Below are positions 51,361 through 60,025 of a stretch of DNA of 63,136 nt, one piece after another (positions within the stretch are counted from its first letter, which is position 1; every line of letters starts with the position of its first letter). This stretch comes from a virus. Below the pieces are notes generated by a model, which was given only the letters and a program-made list of their open reading frames with translations, did no database searches and was not told where the DNA came from. The DNA lies in the IMG/VR virus record IMGVR_UViG_3300036770_007416, positions 1 to 63,136 of that record; one strand, 5' to 3'. The position numbers and the translations under genes were made by a program.

Positions 51361-52424
51361 TGGCACTACCTAAAGTCCCTATATTCAAAACTCAAATCAA
51401 ACCCAACATCGATTTGGTTCCACCCAAAACTTTGTCGGCGAGAAGAGAACAACTCCTTCAGTACATAAATGAAGATGGTACTTACCTCCCCAAAAGTGTT
51501 TTACATGCCGATTTGGATGGGGGAATGTTGGAATTTGTTATGGGGGAATTAAAAACAACGGTTTCAGGTAAAGATATCAGTGTGGTTGACAAAATTATCA
51601 CCAATCAACGGTGGTCACAATTTACTGAAACATGGAATTTCAAAGACCAAGATTTCAACGTACAACTGCCATTTATAACAGTGGTACGTCAACCTGAGGT
51701 GAAGTTTGGTACGAATCCATCCACACAATATACTATTCCTAATAGGAAACAGTTCTATTATGCCCGTGTCCCAACTTGGAACGGAAACCAAAAAGGATAC
51801 GACATTTATACAATCCCACAACCAGTACCTGTTGATATCAATTATAGTGTAAAAATTATTTGTAACAGGATGAGGGAGTTGAACACATTTAATAAGAATG
51901 TTTTACAAACTTTTTCTTCTCGTCAAGCGTATACGTTCATCAAAGGTCAATATGTTCCAATTATTATGAACAATATTTCAGATGAATCTGTAATCGATAT
52001 CGAAAGACGAAACTACTACATTCAGAGTTATGATTTTACAATGCTTGGTTATTTGATTGACGAAGAAGAATTCCAAGTCAAACCAGCAATTTCAAGAGTC
52101 CTTCAATTGGTTGAGGTTGATACCCAAGTTGCTCAAGGGCTACGAGCTCGACAGTTCCCTGAAAACCCCGATGAGTTTATCTATGATTTGTACTATACAC
52201 CTAGCAATAGTGTAATTGTTGACGACCAAGTTGATTATAGAATCGACCTTAGTTTGATTGGTACAGACAATGTTGACAATTATTTTGTATACATCAACGA
52301 TGATTATTACGGACAAAATGTGTCAAATATTCAACTCAATACAGGAGATTTATTTAGAGTTGAAATTACAAAGACAACTGTAGGTCAGGAGGCTAATGTA
52401 AAGTTCCAAGCTAAGCTTGTTTAG
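51360..52424 (+). CDS. putative tail sheath terminator (gp15-like), 354 aa
   Basis: The N-terminal 60 residues are an extension. From about 65 the pattern resembles T4 gp15: a strand LPFITVVRQPEVKF, later PVDINYSVKIICNRMRELNT near 155-174, then QTFSSRQAYTFIKG and RRNYYIQSYDFTMLGY, which match in order the central sheet and helix of gp15. T4 gp15 is 272 residues and forms the ring that ends the sheath and tube and contacts the neck. The gene's place next to the sheath supports this. Family assignment by pattern and order only. Confidence 0.6.
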   Translation: MALPKVPIFKTQIKPNIDLVPPKTLSARREQLLQYINEDGTYLPKSVLHADLDGGMLEFVMGELKTTVSGKDISVVDKIITNQRWSQFTETWNFKDQDFNVQLPFITVVRQPEVKFGTNPSTQYTIPNRKQFYYARVPTWNGNQKGYDIYTIPQPVPVDINYSVKIICNRMRELNTFNKNVLQTFSSRQAYTFIKGQYVPIIMNNISDESVIDIERRNYYIQSYDFTMLGYLIDEEEFQVKPAISRVLQLVEVDTQVAQGLRARQFPENPDEFIYDLYYTPSNSVIVDDQVDYRIDLSLIGTDNVDNYFVYINDDYYGQNVSNIQLNTGDLFRVEITKTTVGQEANVKFQAKLV

Positions 52425-52585
52425 TTTTCCCCATAGATATCTTTCTTGTCACCACACTTATCCAAGATGAGTTTTTCTAAAAACTTATACATTTTCAAAC
52501 CATTTTTTTCACAATAAGTTTTCAAGACCTTGTGAGTCTCTGGTGAAATTTTTAGGTTCTTAATGTCTTTAGTGGTGTTTTTCAT
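52421..52585 (-). CDS. small ribbon-helix-helix-like protein, 54 aa
   Basis: A complete ORF on the minus strand between the gp15-like gene and the sheath gene, overlapping the end of the former by 4 nt (stop to stop). The sequence has a basic start, then LKISPETHKVLKTYCEKNG and MYKFLEKLILDKC, which follow the strand-helix-helix pattern of Arc/MetJ-type (RHH) small DNA-binding proteins. The length fits. Good codon continuity over 54 residues in a region without another gene supports that it is real. It could act as a regulator of the adjacent late promoter; this is inference. Confidence 0.6.
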   Translation of the reverse strand: MKNTTKDIKNLKISPETHKVLKTYCEKNGLKMYKFLEKLILDKCGDKKDIYGEN

Positions 52586-52664
52586 AGGGAGAAAAAAGGT
52601 AGAAAAAAATCTTACTACTTAATAATACGTATTCAAAAGTAAAGTTTTTTGTATTGAAATCAAA

Positions 52665-52671
52665 TATTTAT
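52665..52671 (+). promoter_or_regulatory. TATTTAT box, tail sheath gene
   Basis: Context AATATTTATCT, 36 nt before the ATG; the leader is A-rich without a Shine-Dalgarno motif. Confidence 0.45.
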
Positions 52672-52707
52672 CTTAAAAATAAAACCGAATAAGAAAAATT
52701 TAGAAAA

Positions 52708-55700
52708 ATGTTTTTTCAATTAACTTCTCAAGCAAACCAAAAGGTCTTCGTATCTCCTGGAGTTTACACATCTGAAACTGATTTATCATTTGTTGCTCAG
52801 AGTGTTGGTGTAACAACTTTGGGTATTGTAGGTGAGACTCTCAAAGGTCCTGCTTTCGAACCAATTTTCATTACCAACTACGATGAGTTCCAAACATTCT
52901 TCGGAGGAACGGTACCAACAAAATTTATCGGAACTCAAATTCCAAAATATGAAGCCGCTTACATTGCCAAAGCGTATCTTCAACAATCAAATCAACTATT
53001 TGTTACTCGTATCTTGGGTTTATCAGGATATGATGCGGGTCCTTCATGGAGTTTGCAGGCGGTAGCAAACGTAGACAGTGCCTTCATCGGTATCGACACA
53101 TCAATTGCAACTGTTTCATTCACTGCTAATTTTTCCGGTTTTACTACAGGTAATACAGTGTCTTTTGGTTCAGGTCTACCAGCACTTCTTTCGAATAATC
53201 TCTCAACATCTTACACTTTGATTGATGGTTCAACTTCAACATATAGTAGAGATGTATACAACTTCGCTACAGATATTATTGCGGCTAATTCAGTATCAGG
53301 AAATACCGCCGTTGGTTATGGTTCAATTCCGAGTGTGGATTACAATACTTTGGCTTCGACCTATCCGAATGTTAACAACGAATTTGGTTGTGACAATTTG
53401 AGTTTGTCCTTCGCGGATTTGTCCAATGGAAATAATGACCCTTGGTACTACGCAACTTTTGACCCAACTACAGGAAATAACTACTCAGGGTATTCTTGGT
53501 ATTACTCAGTCACAAATTTCTTTACTGCGGCAACACCTTCAGTGGCAAACAACTACTTCTTTTCAGGAACTGTTACTGGTCAATTGTACACTTATTCAGG
53601 ACAAGCATACTATGATTGGAACAACTTAATTTTGGCAACAGTTCGTTCAAGAGGTATTTCAATTTATGATGCAAACGACCATGGTCCTCAATATCAAGTT
53701 ACAGGTCTTACTGACTTGAACTTGGTATGTACAGGTCCTTACTCGGGAATTTCCCAAAGTCCATTTGCAACATTCTTGTTGAGTGGTACAACCTACCAAG
53801 GAAATCCGTTTAGTTTTGAGGCGTCTTTTGATTCAACAAACTCCAACTACATTACAAAGGTGTTGGGTGTAACCAACTTTGCTAAACCAAGAACTGATGT
53901 TCCAATTTACGTGGAGGAATCATATCTTGGATTATTGAATTACGGATTTAACAAAGGGTACGTTCGTGGGGTCAAATGTGATTTGATTGCATTACCTGAG
54001 GCAAGAGATAAAACCTCAACAACTTCAATTGCTTGGTTCTTGGACCAATACCAAACACCTAAAACTCCATTCCTTGTTTCTGAACTTCGTGGTAATGTTG
54101 TTTACAATCTCTTCCGATTCATGACAATAAGCGATGGTAATTCCGCTAATACAGAGGTGAAAATCTCGATTGCGAATATTTCTTTCAGTAATCTTACGTT
54201 TGATGTTTTAGTTAGAGATTTCTTTGACACGGACGCTAACCCAGTAGTTTATGAAAAATTCACCAACTGTACTATGGACCCCACTAGTAACAGTTTTGTT
54301 GCTAAGAAAATCGGTTCTTCTGATGGTGAATATCCGTTAAACTCGGCTTACGTAATGGTTGAACTCTCTGATGAATACCCTGTAGATGCATTACCTTGTG
54401 GTTTCTATGGTCTCGAAGAAAGAGTTTACGAAAGTACCGCTAACCCTTCTCCTTTCCCAATCATCAAAAACAAGTATTTCTTCCCAGGAGAAACTATCTT
54501 TGACCCACCATTCGGAACAAGTGCGGGAGGAAGTAATATAACTTCATCCTCGGGTGACATAGTCAGAAGAACTTACTTAGGTATTTCATCTCAGTTTGGT
54601 ATCGACACTGATTTGTTACAGTACAAAGGAAAAAAGAATCCAGTTGTGGGATGGGATTTGGCAACAACTTCTGAACCTTGGAACTACCAAACAAAAGGTT
54701 TCCACATGGACTCAGGTGCAACAATTATTCAGATTGCTAACTCACAAATAACTAGTGGTACTCCAGCGTTCGTCTGTGGTGTTGCTAATTTCAGTGATGA
54801 ACCTACAGACCAAGCGAATCCTTATTACTTCCTTTACTCAAGAAAATTCACCACTGTATTCCAAGGTGGTTTCGATGGATGGGACATTTACAGAGAGTTC
54901 CGTACAAACCAAGATAGATTTGCTTTGGGAGCTTCAGGTTATTTACAAGGTGCTACTCCTACTCAACGTTATCCAACGGCTTCGGGAGATGGTACATTCA
55001 AGAGAATTGTTATTGGAGATAATACTCAAGATTTTGCTAACACCGACTATTACGCGTACTTGTTAGGTCAACTAGCGTTTGCGAATCCTGAGTCAACAAA
55101 CATAAATGTTTTTGCTACACCTGGTATCGACTACGTGAATAATTCTAATTTGTGTGAGTTGGCAATTGGTATGGTTGAGAATGAAAGAGCGGATGCGGTT
55201 TATATCGTTACTTCTCCTGACTACAACATGTATACACCTGATGGAGGTTCTCAATATGAAATTATCTATCCACAAGAGGCGGTGGATAATCTTGACCAAA
55301 CAGGAATAGATTCATCATACACCGCAACGTATTACCCATGGATTTTGGAAAGGGATACGGTTAACAACACTCAGTTATACATTCCACCAACAGGTCAAGT
55401 TTGTAGAAACTTAGCACTTACCGATAACATTTCCTTCCCATGGTTCGCTTCGGCGGGTTACACAAGAGGTCTTGTAAATTCAGTAAAGGCAAGATTAAAA
55501 CTGACTCAAGAGGATAGAGACACTCTTTACCAAGGTAGAATTAACCCAATCGCAACATTCTCGGACGTTGGTACTGTAATTTGGGGTAACAAAACACTTC
55601 AGATTAGAGATTCGGCACTTAACAGACTGAATGTTAGAAGACTTCTACTTCAAGCACGTAAGTTAATTTCGGCAGTAGCTGTTAGATTGTTGTTCGAACA

Positions 55701-55932
55701 AAACGATGAAATCGTGAGACAACAATTCTTGGATTCTGTAAATCCAATTTTGGACGCAATCCGAAGAGACCGTGGTTTGTATGACTTCCGTGTGACAGTG
55801 TCTTCAACTCCTGAAGATTTGGATAGAAACACCTTAACAGGTAAGATTTATCTTAAACCAACGAAGGCACTCGAATTCATAGACATAGAATTTTTGATTA
55901 CACCAACTGGTGCATCTTTCGAAAATATTTAA
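52708..55932 (+). CDS. gp18: tail sheath protein (gp18-like), 1074 aa
   Basis: Contractile sheath subunit. The N-terminus has VFVSPGVYTSETDLSFVAQS and a GIVGETLKGPAFEPIFI strand, the conserved start of sheath proteins, and the C-terminal ~150 residues carry NVRRLLLQARKLISAVAVRL and DFRVTVSSTPED, the sheath core that binds the tube. Between them is a large beta-rich insert; at 1074 residues it is much longer than T4 gp18 (659), so extra surface domains must project outward. A TATTTAT box lies 36 nt upstream and a strong terminator directly follows. Confidence 0.93.
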   Translation: MFFQLTSQANQKVFVSPGVYTSETDLSFVAQSVGVTTLGIVGETLKGPAFEPIFITNYDEFQTFFGGTVPTKFIGTQIPKYEAAYIAKAYLQQSNQLFVTRILGLSGYDAGPSWSLQAVANVDSAFIGIDTSIATVSFTANFSGFTTGNTVSFGSGLPALLSNNLSTSYTLIDGSTSTYSRDVYNFATDIIAANSVSGNTAVGYGSIPSVDYNTLASTYPNVNNEFGCDNLSLSFADLSNGNNDPWYYATFDPTTGNNYSGYSWYYSVTNFFTAATPSVANNYFFSGTVTGQLYTYSGQAYYDWNNLILATVRSRGISIYDANDHGPQYQVTGLTDLNLVCTGPYSGISQSPFATFLLSGTTYQGNPFSFEASFDSTNSNYITKVLGVTNFAKPRTDVPIYVEESYLGLLNYGFNKGYVRGVKCDLIALPEARDKTSTTSIAWFLDQYQTPKTPFLVSELRGNVVYNLFRFMTISDGNSANTEVKISIANISFSNLTFDVLVRDFFDTDANPVVYEKFTNCTMDPTSNSFVAKKIGSSDGEYPLNSAYVMVELSDEYPVDALPCGFYGLEERVYESTANPSPFPIIKNKYFFPGETIFDPPFGTSAGGSNITSSSGDIVRRTYLGISSQFGIDTDLLQYKGKKNPVVGWDLATTSEPWNYQTKGFHMDSGATIIQIANSQITSGTPAFVCGVANFSDEPTDQANPYYFLYSRKFTTVFQGGFDGWDIYREFRTNQDRFALGASGYLQGATPTQRYPTASGDGTFKRIVIGDNTQDFANTDYYAYLLGQLAFANPESTNINVFATPGIDYVNNSNLCELAIGMVENERADAVYIVTSPDYNMYTPDGGSQYEIIYPQEAVDNLDQTGIDSSYTATYYPWILERDTVNNTQLYIPPTGQVCRNLALTDNISFPWFASAGYTRGLVNSVKARLKLTQEDRDTLYQGRINPIATFSDVGTVIWGNKTLQIRDSALNRLNVRRLLLQARKLISAVAVRLLFEQNDEIVRQQFLDSVNPILDAIRRDRGLYDFRVTVSSTPEDLDRNTLTGKIYLKPTKALEFIDIEFLITPTGASFENI

Positions 55933-55940
55933 TATCTTTG

Positions 55941-55971
55941 GGGTGGGAAAACAAATTCCCACCCTTTTTTT
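55941..55971 (+). terminator. Rho-independent terminator after tail sheath gene
   Basis: Nine-base-pair stem GGGTGGGAA/TTCCCACCC (55941-55949 with 55956-55964), loop AACAAA, then seven T. It lies 9 nt after the sheath stop codon and before the HAD-like gene, so the sheath is probably made from a mostly monocistronic message, as fits its high copy number. Confidence 0.9.
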
Positions 55972-55983
55972 GCCATTTAGTAA

Positions 55984-56805
55984 ATGAAAACTAAACTACA
56001 GGACACTTTCAAAAGTGGAACACCGGACCTTAAGTACTATGCTTTTGATTGGGACGACAATATTGTTTTAATGCCAACCAAAATCATTTTGTTAAATGAT
56101 AAGGGAGAAGAGGTAGAAATGTCAACTGAAGATTTTGCAGAGTATCGTTCAAAAATCGGAAAAGATAATTTCGAGTACAAAAATAATTTGATTGTTGACT
56201 ACGCTAAAAACGCATTTCGTAACTTCGGTGTAAAAGGGGATGATAAGTTTTTAAAGGAGTCTCTCAAAGCTAAGGTTGGACCTGCGTGGAACGATTTCAA
56301 AGAAGCCGTTAACAATGGGTCTATATTCGCTATTATAACCGCACGAGGTCATAACCCAAATACCATCAAAAAGTCAATTTTCAACTTCATACAGAAAAAT
56401 CATAACGGAATTTCTAAGTCTGAACTTATAAAAAATCTAAAAAAATATAGAGATTTTGTCGACGAAGAAGAAATGTCTGAAGATGATATGATTAAATCTT
56501 ACTTAGAGTTAAATAGATACAACCCTGTAAGTTTTGGGGTAGAAGATGAAGCGGTTTCTCCTGAGGAAGCCAAAGTCAGAGCCATGGCAGATTTTGTTAA
56601 TTATGTAAAAATAATTGCAGCTAGTTTGCAAAAAAAAGCATTTCTTAAAAAAGATATTGCTAATAAATTTATTCCTAGAAAACCAGTTATAGGCTTTTCA
56701 GATGATGATGAAAGCAATGTAAAAAAGATTAAAGATTATTTCAAAAGCATCAAAGAACCAATTAAGACATATTCAACTAAAGGAGGAATAAAAAAAGAAT
56801 ACTAG
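55984..56805 (+). CDS. HAD-like phosphatase between sheath and tube genes, 273 aa
   Basis: HAD motifs are present: YYAFDWDDNIVLMPTK near residues 18-33 (D23 and D25 as nucleophile and acid), FAIITARGHN near 115-124 (motif II Thr), then a basic helix and VIGFSDDDESNV near 234-245 (motif IV DDD). A charged insert (about 130-200) forms the cap. T4 has no such gene between the sheath and tube genes. Its substrate is unknown; a nucleic acid 3'-phosphatase, nucleotidase or protein phosphatase are possible. Placed after a terminator, it may have its own expression control. Confidence 0.75.
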   Translation: MKTKLQDTFKSGTPDLKYYAFDWDDNIVLMPTKIILLNDKGEEVEMSTEDFAEYRSKIGKDNFEYKNNLIVDYAKNAFRNFGVKGDDKFLKESLKAKVGPAWNDFKEAVNNGSIFAIITARGHNPNTIKKSIFNFIQKNHNGISKSELIKNLKKYRDFVDEEEMSEDDMIKSYLELNRYNPVSFGVEDEAVSPEEAKVRAMADFVNYVKIIAASLQKKAFLKKDIANKFIPRKPVIGFSDDDESNVKKIKDYFKSIKEPIKTYSTKGGIKKEY

Positions 56806-56874
56806 AACTAGATTACATAAGCAAGAGTAAAATTCTGAAAAAAAAAGTCAAGAGAAAAAATATTGTCATGGGTA

Positions 56875-56881
56875 TATTTAT
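56875..56881 (+). promoter_or_regulatory. TATTTAT box, tail tube gene
   Basis: Context TATATTTATAA, 37 nt before the ATG; leader is A-rich, as for the sheath gene. Confidence 0.45.
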
Positions 56882-56918
56882 AATAAAAGATAAAAGTAAA
56901 AAAAACTAAGATATTACC

Positions 56919-57407
56919 ATGGCGGATTTATTAATGAAAATGCCGATTCCTTATGAACCAAAAAGACAAAACAGGTTCATACTAAGGTTTCCTTCATCAT
57001 TAGGTATTAATGAGTGGTTCGTAGAGTCAACGGCACGTCCTCACATAACCATTACACCTACTGAAATTCAATTCTTGAATACCTCAACGTTTGTTGCGGG
57101 AAGATTCAACTGGCAAACGATTCCAGTAACTTTCCGTGACCCCATCGGACCTTCAGCCGCTCAGGCACTTATGGAATGGGTACGTTTACACGCAGAATCT
57201 GTGACTGGACGTATGGGTTACGCTGCGGGATACAAAAAAGACATCGACCTTGAAATGTTGGACCCAACAGGTGTAGTTGTAGAAAAATGGATTTTGTACG
57301 GTACATTCTTAACTGATGTTAACTTCAACACTTTGAATTATTCTCAAGATGGATTGGCAACAATCTCTGCTACTCTGAGAATGGACCGTTGTGTATTGAT
57401 ATACTAA
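56919..57407 (+). CDS. gp19: tail tube protein (gp19-like), 162 aa
   Basis: Length is nearly identical to T4 gp19 (163). The N-terminus PIPYEPKRQNRFILRFPSSL is the tube-protein pattern, followed by a beta barrel with the segment STARPHITITPTEIQF and later VTFRDPIGPSAAQALMEW, both conserved in tube proteins of T4-like phages. It polymerises into the inner tail tube. TATTTAT box 37 nt upstream. Confidence 0.94.
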   Translation: MADLLMKMPIPYEPKRQNRFILRFPSSLGINEWFVESTARPHITITPTEIQFLNTSTFVAGRFNWQTIPVTFRDPIGPSAAQALMEWVRLHAESVTGRMGYAAGYKKDIDLEMLDPTGVVVEKWILYGTFLTDVNFNTLNYSQDGLATISATLRMDRCVLIY

Positions 57408-57411
57408 TTTC

Positions 57412-57418
57412 TATTTAT
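57412..57418 (+). promoter_or_regulatory. TATTTAT box upstream of terminator and gp26-family gene
   Basis: Context TCTATTTATTT, 59 nt before the ATG and 24 nt before the terminator stem that lies in between. Confidence 0.3.
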
Positions 57419-57442
57419 TTACTTTTATCAAACAGTATATTT

Positions 57443-57477
57443 AACCGTAGAGCCATACTCTACGGTTTTTCTTTTTT
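57443..57477 (+). terminator. Rho-independent terminator after tail tube gene
   Basis: Ten-base-pair stem AACCGTAGAG/CTCTACGGTT (57443-57452 with 57458-57467), loop CCATA, then a U-rich run that ends right at the ATG of the gp26-family gene. A TATTTAT box lies just upstream of the hairpin (57412), so a transcript started there would cross the hairpin before the next gene; read-through may set the low level of gp26. Confidence 0.88.
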
Positions 57478-58221
57478 ATGGACCAAGATACACAAAATTA
57501 CGGACAACAAAACTTTACCCTTCCTCATGATGTGGTTCAACTACCATCTAAGGGAACTTTTTATAAAAATAAAAAGAGTTCAATCAAAGTGGGTTACCTC
57601 ACAGCAAGTGATGAAAACATTTTACTTGCTGGTGGTAAGGACATGACATTAAACTTATTGAGGGCAAAGATATACGAACCAGGTCTTCGACCTGAAGAAC
57701 TTTTGGAAACCGATATTGAGGCAATATTGATTTTTTTGAGAAACACAGCCTTTGGTCCTGATATAGAACTGAACTTAACAGACCCAGTCACAGGGAAAAA
57801 ATTCAAAGCCACCGAAAGACTCGATGAATTGAACATCCAACACGGACAACAACCCGCAGAAGACGGTACATTCTCCACAAGACTACCGATGTCTGAAAAA
57901 ACAATCAAAGTAAAACCAATCACGTATGGAGAGAGTATTGAAATTAGTAATATGGTAGACACTTACCCACAAGGAAGAGTTGCACCAGTCAGAACTTGGA
58001 GACTTCAAAAAGAAATTGTTTCAGTAGAGGGAGTGACAGACAAAACTGAAATTCAGAAATTTGTGGAATCAATGCCATTGGCAGATTCTAAACACATAAA
58101 AAAATTCTTAAATGAAAACGAACCCCGCTTGGACCTAATCCGAGTGATTATTGCCCCATCAGGAGAAAAGCTGAACGTGAATATCGGCTTTGGGGTGGAC
58201 TTTTTTCGCCCTTTCTTCTGA
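57478..58221 (+). CDS. gp26: gp26-family baseplate/tail assembly protein, 247 aa
   Basis: The N-terminal half matches the T4 gp26 baseplate family (Pfam T4_baseplate): VVQLPSKGTFYKNKKSSIKV, VGYLTASDENILL and LLETDIEAILIFLRNTAFGPD. T4 gp26 is 208 residues. In many phages genes at this position, just before the tape measure, code for tail assembly chaperones. The stop codon (58219-58221) lies inside an ORF in the +1 frame, see the next entry. It begins immediately after a terminator hairpin whose U-run abuts the ATG. Confidence 0.82.
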   Translation: MDQDTQNYGQQNFTLPHDVVQLPSKGTFYKNKKSSIKVGYLTASDENILLAGGKDMTLNLLRAKIYEPGLRPEELLETDIEAILIFLRNTAFGPDIELNLTDPVTGKKFKATERLDELNIQHGQQPAEDGTFSTRLPMSEKTIKVKPITYGESIEISNMVDTYPQGRVAPVRTWRLQKEIVSVEGVTDKTEIQKFVESMPLADSKHIKKFLNENEPRLDLIRVIIAPSGEKLNVNIGFGVDFFRPFF

Positions 58222-58360
58222 GTATCGGCAAAACCAAATTGATGAATTTTATTATCTCTCTCAATTTTTCGGAGTTTCCTACTCGGATTTTACGGTTATG
58301 CCAATATTTGTCCGAAAGTATCTTCTTAATAAATGGATTGAGGAAAAACAGAAATCCTGA
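58181..58360 (+). CDS. +1-frame tail-chaperone-like extension ORF, up to 59 aa
   Basis: Open frame in the +1 phase across the end of the gp26-family gene, without an ATG before residue 40 (V-M-P). Its sequence looks like the C-terminal part of tail assembly chaperones: EYRQNQIDEFYYLSQFFGVS, then FTVMPIFVRKYLLNKWIEE, the 'MP-x-x-x-R-x-(Y/W)' signature common in such proteins. If expressed by a +1 shift at TTT-C (58204-58207), the fusion would have about 293 residues. A TTG at 58190 could be a separate start. It lies directly before the tape-measure-like gene, as G/GT and E/E' pairs do. Confidence 0.6.
   Translation: MSALGWTFFALSSEYRQNQIDEFYYLSQFFGVSYSDFTVMPIFVRKYLLNKWIEEKQKS
58204..58207 (+). 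promoter_or_regulatory. candidate +1 programmed frameshift site
   Basis: The zero frame reads GAC-TTT-TTT-CGC. A tRNA-Phe on the second TTT can re-pair without mismatch on TTC one base downstream, while CGC, likely a rare codon in this AT-rich genome, waits in the A site. The next +1 codon is GCC. No stop-codon-driven site (like that of prfB) fits as well at the TGA itself. Confidence 0.4.
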
Positions 58361-58367
58361 TTTAACC

Positions 58368-58374
58368 TATTTAT
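58368..58374 (+). promoter_or_regulatory. TATTTAT box, tape-measure-like gene
   Basis: Context CCTATTTATCT, 25 nt before the ATG and just after the stop of the +1-frame ORF. Confidence 0.4.
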
Positions 58375-58399
58375 CTAGAAGAAACAAGTAACAAAAAAA

Positions 58400-60022
58400 A
58401 TGTTTTTTCAAAACACAGGAGATAATCAAGGTAGTGAGAACTTTGCAGACCGTATCAAAGAAGGTATTAAGGAGTCTGTAAATCTACTCGGAAACATTGG
58501 ACGTATCCAAGATGGTATCACCAACATCAACCGTGGATTTGGTGAAACTCGTGAAAGATATCAAGAATTTTCTAGAGTTGTCTCTGACAGTGTTTCAGAT
58601 ATCACACGATTAGGTGGGGGTGTTGCGGACATTGCTACGACAATAGAACAAATAGGTGTGGGTGCGAGAAGAAACGTAGTCGCTTCCAAAGAAACGTTAT
58701 TGGAGATTTTCGCCACCCAAAAATTTTTGGGACAAACTGTTGCGGGTATAGTCGAAAATTTTGCACAAATAGGTGTAGATTCTTCTATGATTGCTGAAAA
58801 CGTAGAAAACTCCGTTAATTACGTAAGAGGAATAGGACTTAATGCAATAACCATCATGAGTGACGTTTCTGCCAAAATGGATTTGATGAATAGATTCAAT
58901 TTCCAAGATGGTGTTTTAGGTCTCACAAAAATGGCTGCGCAGGCTTCAATGTTGAGATTTGATATGCAAAAAACCGCAGATTTTGCAGACAAGGTTATGA
59001 ATCCTGAAGGTGCAATTCAAACGGCTGCGGCATTCCAAAGACTTGGAGTTGCTTCAGGAGATTTAATTGACCCATTTGTTTTGATGGACAAATCAATAAA
59101 TGACCCTCAGGGACTTCAAGACTCACTAATTGACCTTACAAGACAGTTTACTTACTTCGATGAACAGGCTCAACAGTTTAGAATTAATCCTGGCGGGGTT
59201 AGGTTGATGAAAGAACTTGCTGAGGCTGCGGGTATGACGTATTCCGAGTTTTCCAAAACTGCAATATCGGCGGCTGACTTAGATAGAAGGTTATCTATGA
59301 TAAACTTTGAAATAGAGGCACCTGAAGAAGATAAACTTCTCATTGCTAATATGGCAAAAATGGGTGAGGGTGGTCGTTACTTCGTAGAAATTGAAGATAA
59401 GGGTCAAGTCGAATTGGGACAAATAACTCAGGAAGAGTTCGGAAAGTTAAGAGAATCATTTGAAGAACCAAAAACAATTGAAGAAATTCAAAGGAGTCAA
59501 TTGGATACGTTCAGGCAGGTATCCAACGATATTATAGCCTTACCATTGAGAATTGGATATGCTCTTGCGGGCCAAACAGGACTCGTTCGTGGTATCGAAA
59601 CCTTAAGGTTTGAAACAGACAAATTAGCCGAAAGATTTTTAGGCGAACAAGGATTCGGAACATCACAAGATTTTCGTGAAGGGTTCGAAGGTATGGGAGA
59701 TAAATTAATTGGAGACTTAAAAAGTGTCATTGCTGGTGAAATGACCACCACAGAGTTTCAGGCGAGTGCTATGTCGGCAATACGTGGTAATACTTCCCTT
59801 TTTCAAGAACAAGACAGAAGAAGAGGGTCCGCAGCAACAATTCAGACCGAAAGTAAAGTTGAAGTAGATGGGGATATAGTTATTCGGGTAGAAGCACCCA
59901 CAACTTTAAGTGAGCAACAAATTGATAGTATATTCAGTAAAAGAGAGGTACAAGAAAAAATATACCAAATAGTTTCGTCACAGGCTGATGTCGCTATTAG
60001 AAAATCTAAAAATAACAACTAA
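58400..60022 (+). CDS. tape-measure-like tail protein (gp29-like), 540 aa
   Basis: A long helical protein beginning with Gln/Asn-rich and coiled-coil segments (residues 15-130: KEGIKESVNLLGNIGRIQDG, then SVSDITRLGGGVADIATT), rich in Ala, Gly, Met and Ile. This composition, its size (T4 gp29 is 590) and its place after the gp26-family/chaperone pair point to the tape-measure protein, which sets tail length and is ejected with the DNA. A segment LMKELAEAAGMTYSEFSKTA near 270-290 is shared with homologues in environmental phages. TATTTAT box 25 nt upstream. Confidence 0.7.
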   Translation: MFFQNTGDNQGSENFADRIKEGIKESVNLLGNIGRIQDGITNINRGFGETRERYQEFSRVVSDSVSDITRLGGGVADIATTIEQIGVGARRNVVASKETLLEIFATQKFLGQTVAGIVENFAQIGVDSSMIAENVENSVNYVRGIGLNAITIMSDVSAKMDLMNRFNFQDGVLGLTKMAAQASMLRFDMQKTADFADKVMNPEGAIQTAAAFQRLGVASGDLIDPFVLMDKSINDPQGLQDSLIDLTRQFTYFDEQAQQFRINPGGVRLMKELAEAAGMTYSEFSKTAISAADLDRRLSMINFEIEAPEEDKLLIANMAKMGEGGRYFVEIEDKGQVELGQITQEEFGKLRESFEEPKTIEEIQRSQLDTFRQVSNDIIALPLRIGYALAGQTGLVRGIETLRFETDKLAERFLGEQGFGTSQDFREGFEGMGDKLIGDLKSVIAGEMTTTEFQASAMSAIRGNTSLFQEQDRRRGSAATIQTESKVEVDGDIVIRVEAPTTLSEQQIDSIFSKREVQEKIYQIVSSQADVAIRKSKNNN

Positions 60023-60025
60023 TTC

